A stretch of 64,000 bases of DNA. Origin: an uncultured Trueperaceae bacterium (GTDB taxonomy: Bacteria > Deinococcota > Deinococci > Deinococcales > Trueperaceae). The notes under the pieces are model-generated. The model saw nothing but the letters and a program-made list of their open reading frames with translations. It had not been told where the DNA came from and did not search any database. Made by a program: the position numbers and the translations under genes. The stretch spans positions 1 to 64,000 of the forward strand of contig CALMXZ010000012.1 in the NCBI GenBank assembly GCA_937873495.1, in the 5' to 3' direction. Within the stretch, counting starts at the first letter, position 1. The number at the start of each line of letters is the position of its first letter. Below, piece by piece: positions 60,514 to 64,000 of the stretch.

Positions 60514-62577
60514 ATGGGCACCGCCTTCGACTTGGACGCGCAGTTGGGCTCGCGCGCGATCGACCTTGGCGCTCAGGCGCCCAAGAAGCTCGCCGAGGTC
60601 GGCGTCACGACTTACCGCGAGCTCCTCTGGCACCTGCCCAGACGCTACGAGGACCGCCGCGTGCTGCCCGACTACGGCAGCCTCCAGGACGGCGCGGTCG
60701 CCACCGTCTCCGGCCAGGTGCTGAGCAGGATCGGCAACCGCACGAAGCGCGGCCTGCACGTCATGCGCGCGGCGTTGGTGGACGGCAGCGGCGCTCGGCT
60801 CACGGCCGTGTGGTTCAACCAGCCGTGGCTCGAGAAGCAGCTCTTCCCGGGGGCGAGGCTCGTCCTCTCCGGCAAGGTGAAGCGCAAGGGGCGACTGCTC
60901 GAGTTGAACGTGCAAGGGTTCGAGGTCGACGACGACAGCGAGTCGCTCTCCTTCGGTCGCATCGTCGGCATCTACCCGGCTACCCAGGGCCTGAGCCAGG
61001 CCTACTTGCGGCGCGCAGCCAGGCGCCTGCTCGACGCCCTACCGACCGTCAACGACTACCTCCAGCGCTCCATCCTCGAGGACCACGGGCTCGTTCCGCT
61101 CGACAACGCCGTGCGCTCCGCCCACTTCCCCGCTAGCGAGGAGGCCCTGCGGTCCGCGTTGCGCCGCCTCAAGTTCGACGACTTCCTGTTCTTCCAGCTC
61201 GCCGTCCTGCGTAGCCGCGACCGCGCGGCCGTCTCCCGGGCCTTCGAGGTGCGGCAGGAGCACCTGGACGACTTCTTCTCGACGCTGCCGTTCAGCCTGA
61301 CGGAGTTCCAGGACCGGGCGCTACGCGAGATCCTCGCCGACCTCGCGCTACCGCGGCAGATGGCGCGGCTCCTGCAGGGCGACGTCGGGTCGGGGAAGAC
61401 GGCGGTGGCCGCCGCCGCCGTGTACGTGGCCGTGCGCAACGGCGCCCAGGCAGCGCTCATGGCCCCGACCGAGATCCTCGCCAGGCAGCATTTCGCCAAC
61501 CTCCAGCACTACCTCTACCCGCTCGGGGTCCGCATGGAGCTGCTCACCGGCGCCATGACGGCGGGCGAGCGCCGCGCCGCCAGGGAGCGCATCGGCTCCG
61601 GCCAGTCCGACTTCGCGGTCGGCACGCACGCGCTCATCCAGGACGGCGTGGTCTTCAAGGACCTCGGGCTGGCGGTCATCGACGAGGAGCACCGCTTCGG
61701 GGTCGAGCAGCGGCGCGCCCTCATCAGGTCGATGCCGGACGTGCTCGTGATGAGCGCAACGCCTATCCCCCGCTCGCTCGCCCTGACGGACTACGGCGAC
61801 CTCGAGCTGACCACCATCGAAGGCCTGCCGCCCGGGCGGGTGCCGATCAAGACGGCCCTCATGAGCGCCACCAAGCGGCGTGACGTCTACCGCTTCGCCT
61901 GGGAGCAGGTCCGCGAGGGGCGTCAGGTGTACGTCGTGACGCCGCTCATCGAGGAGAGCGAGGCGCTCGACGAGGTGCTGGCCGCCACGCGGTTGGAGGA
62001 GGACCTGCGCCAGATCCTGCCGGAGGCCGTTCGCATCGGGCTCCTGCACGGGCGCATGAGCTCTGCCGAGAAGGACGCCGTGATGGGGGCCTTCAGGCGG
62101 CACGACCTCGACCTGCTCGTCACGACGACCGTCATCGAGGTCGGGGTGGACGTGCCGAACGCCACCGTGATGATCGTGGAGAACGCGGAGCGCTTCGGCC
62201 TCGCCCAGCTCCATCAGCTCCGCGGCCGGGTCGGGCGCGGGGCCCACGCCAGCCACTGCGTGCTCGTCGCCGGCGACACGAGCCGCAAGACGCGCGAGCG
62301 CCTGAACGTCCTCGTCAAGCACGCCGACGGCTTCACGATCGCCGAGGTGGACCTGCGCCTCAGGGGGCCGGGCGACCTGCGCGGCACCCGCCAGTCCGGG
62401 CTGCCGGAGCTGACGGTCGGCGACATCGTCGAGGACGGCCCCATAATCGAGGCGGCGCGCGCGCTCGCCCAACGCATGCTCGAGGCGGACCCCGACCTCG
62501 AGGCGCCGTGGGCCGCGCGTCTCGTCACCGAGTTGCGGCGGCGTAGCCGCGCCGTGATGGTCAGGGAGGTCATCTAG
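60514..62577 (+). CDS. recG: ATP-dependent DNA helicase RecG
   Basis: 687 residues. An N-terminal wedge/OB region (YEDRRVLPDYGSLQDGAVATVSGQVL) precedes helicase motif I GDVGSGKTAVA (from 289), DEEHRFG (from 390), SATPIPRSLALTDYGDLELT, and C-terminal motifs [40 protein letters not shown] with the TRG-type helical segment. It drives reversal of stalled replication forks. ATG 60514 is preferred over ATG 60484, because the former lies just behind the TACACT box and begins closer to the family N-terminus. Confidence 0.95.
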   Translation: MGTAFDLDAQLGSRAIDLGAQAPKKLAEVGVTTYRELLWHLPRRYEDRRVLPDYGSLQDGAVATVSGQVLSRIGNRTKRGLHVMRAALVDGSGARLTAVWFNQPWLEKQLFPGARLVLSGKVKRKGRLLELNVQGFEVDDDSESLSFGRIVGIYPATQGLSQAYLRRAARRLLDALPTVNDYLQRSILEDHGLVPLDNAVRSAHFPASEEALRSALRRLKFDDFLFFQLAVLRSRDRAAVSRAFEVRQEHLDDFFSTLPFSLTEFQDRALREILADLALPRQMARLLQGDVGSGKTAVAAAAVYVAVRNGAQAALMAPTEILARQHFANLQHYLYPLGVRMELLTGAMTAGERRAARERIGSGQSDFAVGTHALIQDGVVFKDLGLAVIDEEHRFGVEQRRALIRSMPDVLVMSATPIPRSLALTDYGDLELTTIEGLPPGRVPIKTALMSATKRRDVYRFAWEQVREGRQVYVVTPLIEESEALDEVLAATRLEEDLRQILPEAVRIGLLHGRMSSAEKDAVMGAFRRHDLDLLVTTTVIEVGVDVPNATVMIVENAERFGLAQLHQLRGRVGRGAHASHCVLVAGDTSRKTRERLNVLVKHADGFTIAEVDLRLRGPGDLRGTRQSGLPELTVGDIVEDGPIIEAARALAQRMLEADPDLEAPWAARLVTELRRRSRAVMVREVI

Positions 62578-62594
62578 ATGAGGCGACTGGCTGT

Positions 62595-63080
62595 ATGAGA
62601 CTACTGCTACGGTTCGGGTTCCTGGCCGCCTTCGCCGGCCTCCTCGTCGGGCTCGCCCTGCGCGTGGCGCTCACCAGGCGGCGCTTCGCGGCGCTGGCCG
62701 CCCTCGCCCTCGCACCGCTCGTCGCCCACGCCGCTTACCTCATCGGCCTCGCGAGCCGGGCGGGGCTGCCGAGAGAGAGCGTGCTCGTGTTCGTAGTCGG
62801 GGCGTTGCTCATCGTCCTGGCGGGGGCGATCGGCGCCGGACCCCTCACCAGGCGGCGCCCATGGTTCACGGTCGGCCTGCCGCTCGTCGCCACCCTCGCC
62901 TACGCGGTCCTCGAAGCCGTCACGCTCGGTCCGGCCTGGGGCCCGAGGGGGTACGCCCCTGACGCGTTGGCCGGCGCCGCGTACGTGCTGGCCAGCGTCT
63001 TCTTCGCGGCGCTGCTGGTGCCGTTCGCGCCGGCCGCGCGCCCGCGGCCCGAGGCGACCGGCGAGCAGCGGCAGCCGTGA
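62595..63080 (+). CDS. Hypothetical four-helix membrane protein
   Basis: 161 residues with hydrophobic helices at about 5-25, 33-52, 63-82, 92-112 and 126-147 and a Pro/Arg tail. Not recognised as a family. It follows recG by 17 bases; the intervening bases 62578-62598 encode MRRLAV, whose stop overlaps this ATG (ATGA), so ribosomes could pass from recG through a six-codon relay. Alternatively the relay is chance. Expression probably depends on recG transcription. Confidence 0.6.
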   Translation: MRLLLRFGFLAAFAGLLVGLALRVALTRRRFAALAALALAPLVAHAAYLIGLASRAGLPRESVLVFVVGALLIVLAGAIGAGPLTRRRPWFTVGLPLVATLAYAVLEAVTLGPAWGPRGYAPDALAGAAYVLASVFFAALLVPFAPAARPRPEATGEQRQP

Positions 63081-63093
63081 CGGCGCGGGATAG

Positions 63094-63099
63094 TAGACT
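63094..63099 (+). promoter_or_regulatory. -10 box TAGACT of the LEA14-like lipoprotein
   Basis: Nine bases before GTG 63109; no ribosome-binding site. It shares TAGACTCT with mqnC and alr. Confidence 0.45.
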
Positions 63100-63108
63100 C
63101 TAGCCATC

Positions 63109-64000
63109 GTGGGGTACAGGTCCTTCGCTCCCCGTCTTGCCGCCCTCTGGCTGGTACTGCTCGCGCTCCTCGCGGCCTGTGCCCCCCGCACGGAGGTGCG
63201 CACGGTCGAGGCCATCGGCACCGCCTTGCCGGTCGAGTTCGAACTCGTGCCAGGGCAGACGAGCATCGAACGGTTCGATCCGCCTGGTGCGGGCGGGCGG
63301 CTCGAGCTCACCGTCGGATCGTTGGCGCGCAACCCCAACGACTACGGCATCAGGCTGCAGACCATCACGTACGTCGTCTACCTGGAAGGGAAGCAGGTCG
63401 TGCGCGGCGCGCTCGCGCCCGACGTCTACCTCGAGGCCGCCTCCACCACGCCCATAAAGTTCGACATCGCCACGTCGCTGGCCGGGCAACCGGACCTGCT
63501 CGGCGCCGCGGCGCGGGCGTTCGCCGGTCGGCCGCTGCAGTTCAAGGTCGAGGGCGTCCTGCGTTTCTCCACCCCGACGCACCTGTACGAGACCCGCAAC
63601 AAGGTCCTGGTCAGCGGCGCGACTTTGGCTCGGCAGACCGTGCAGGCGCCGCTGCTCCGCCTGGACGAGACGGAGAGCCGCGTGTTCATGCTCCGCCCGG
63701 ACGTTCCCGTAGTACAGCTCGTGCTCCAGGCCGTGAACCCCGGCGACATCGGCTACTTCCTGTACGGGAAGGACCTGGCGTTGGCGCTCGGTCGGTGGCA
63801 CATGGCGTCAGAGGACATGAGCCCGGTGCCGCTGGCCGCGGGCGAGTCGTCGCGCGTCGACCTCACGTTCTACCCGGTGCTCGCCGAGCTGGGCGACGAG
63901 GCACGCGCCGCGCTCGAGGGCGCCCTCGCCCATCACGTGACGTTGGCCCAGCTGGAGGGCGACCTGTTCATGGACGTCCTGGGCGTCGACTCCTTCCCGG
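63109..64000 (+). CDS. LEA14/WHy-domain lipoprotein (partial, runs off the window)
   Basis: The 297 visible codons have no stop. From GTG 63109, MGYRSFAPRLAALWLVLLA is followed by LLAAC, a lipoprotein signal. The first part (PVEFELVPGQTSIERFDPPGAGGRLELTVGSLARNPNDYGIRLQTITYVVYLEGKQV) has the alternating strands and NP-rich turn of the LEA2/WHy domain, and a second similar unit starts at about residue 195 (VVQLVLQAVNPGDIGYFLYGKDLAL). Such proteins are linked to desiccation and stress tolerance. Domain identity is judged by eye; the C-terminus is outside the window. Confidence 0.75.
   Translation, partial: MGYRSFAPRLAALWLVLLALLAACAPRTEVRTVEAIGTALPVEFELVPGQTSIERFDPPGAGGRLELTVGSLARNPNDYGIRLQTITYVVYLEGKQVVRGALAPDVYLEAASTTPIKFDIATSLAGQPDLLGAAARAFAGRPLQFKVEGVLRFSTPTHLYETRNKVLVSGATLARQTVQAPLLRLDETESRVFMLRPDVPVVQLVLQAVNPGDIGYFLYGKDLALALGRWHMASEDMSPVPLAAGESSRVDLTFYPVLAELGDEARAALEGALAHHVTLAQLEGDLFMDVLGVDSFP

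Overview
The window is a 64 kb stretch of a very GC-rich bacterial chromosome. It is packed with short, often overlapping operons and shows no mobile elements, CRISPR arrays or rRNA. The gene set and signals suggest a member of the Deinococcota, probably Trueperaceae-like (inference). The supporting features are menaquinone made by the futalosine route (mqnC plus an amidohydrolase), a C-terminally aromatic outer-membrane barrel protein, a compact Mfd, a MurE whose specificity motif is EDSR, a paired deoxynucleoside kinase locus, and above all many genes with a TANNNT -10 box only 6-8 nt before the start codon. That spacing predicts leaderless mRNA. Ribosome-binding sites of the GGAGG type are used by the remaining genes.

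Layout. 1-3346: end of a heterodimeric ABC exporter, then a thiamine-binding protein gene on the minus strand under a TPP riboswitch. 3419-8969: an MFS transporter and a divergent Crp/Fnr regulator, followed by a block of DUF59, DUF2249, DUF1858-like, cupin, ferredoxin and heme-copper-like membrane proteins. This block is arranged around a divergent promoter with an Fnr-type box and looks like a redox or nitrogen-oxide response module whose enzymes lie elsewhere. 8979-16864: RDD protein, phosphate acetyltransferase, AlkA and MutS2 (head to head), HAD phosphatase, LOG protein. 16879-23918: an ankyrin-M23 fusion, MATE exporter, a 42-aa membrane protein, MreB, quinone oxidoreductase, methyltransferase, hydroxyisobutyrate-type dehydrogenase. 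23972-29642: an unusual operon in which a 1057-aa STAND-like ATPase with TPR-like repeats precedes acuA, acuB and acuC. 29753-32094: mqnC and its amidohydrolase partner. 32274-37271: thioredoxin, small lipoprotein, a winged-helix regulator divergent from aconitase, aconitase, and a membrane-anchored protein. 37268-43686: dienoyl-CoA-reductase-like SDR, a 22-bp perfect inverted repeat, SpoIID protein, then a mini-ORF, small membrane protein, rsmI and mfd. 43804-49467: outer-membrane protein, GIY-YIG protein, era, Bcr-type exporter, initiator tRNA, two CrcB/FluC fluoride channels, Qnr-like pentapeptide protein, DUF1801 protein. 49754-58193: surface lipoprotein, pyrimidine-nucleoside phosphorylase preceded by a mini-ORF, murE with two deoxynucleoside kinases, CorC-like CBS protein, alanine racemase. 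58335-64000: amino-acid ABC permease and binding protein, recG, a small membrane protein, and the start of a LEA14-type lipoprotein that runs off the window.

Functional themes are genome maintenance (alkA, mutS2, mfd, recG, nucleoside salvage), cell-wall growth (mreB, murE, alr, SpoIID, M23), acetate/acetyl-CoA control (pta, acuABC, acnA) and respiratory quinone/redox adaptation. There is no gene-free stretch longer than 300 bases; the longest, 49468-49753, holds nothing I recognise beyond the ribosome-binding sites at its two edges.
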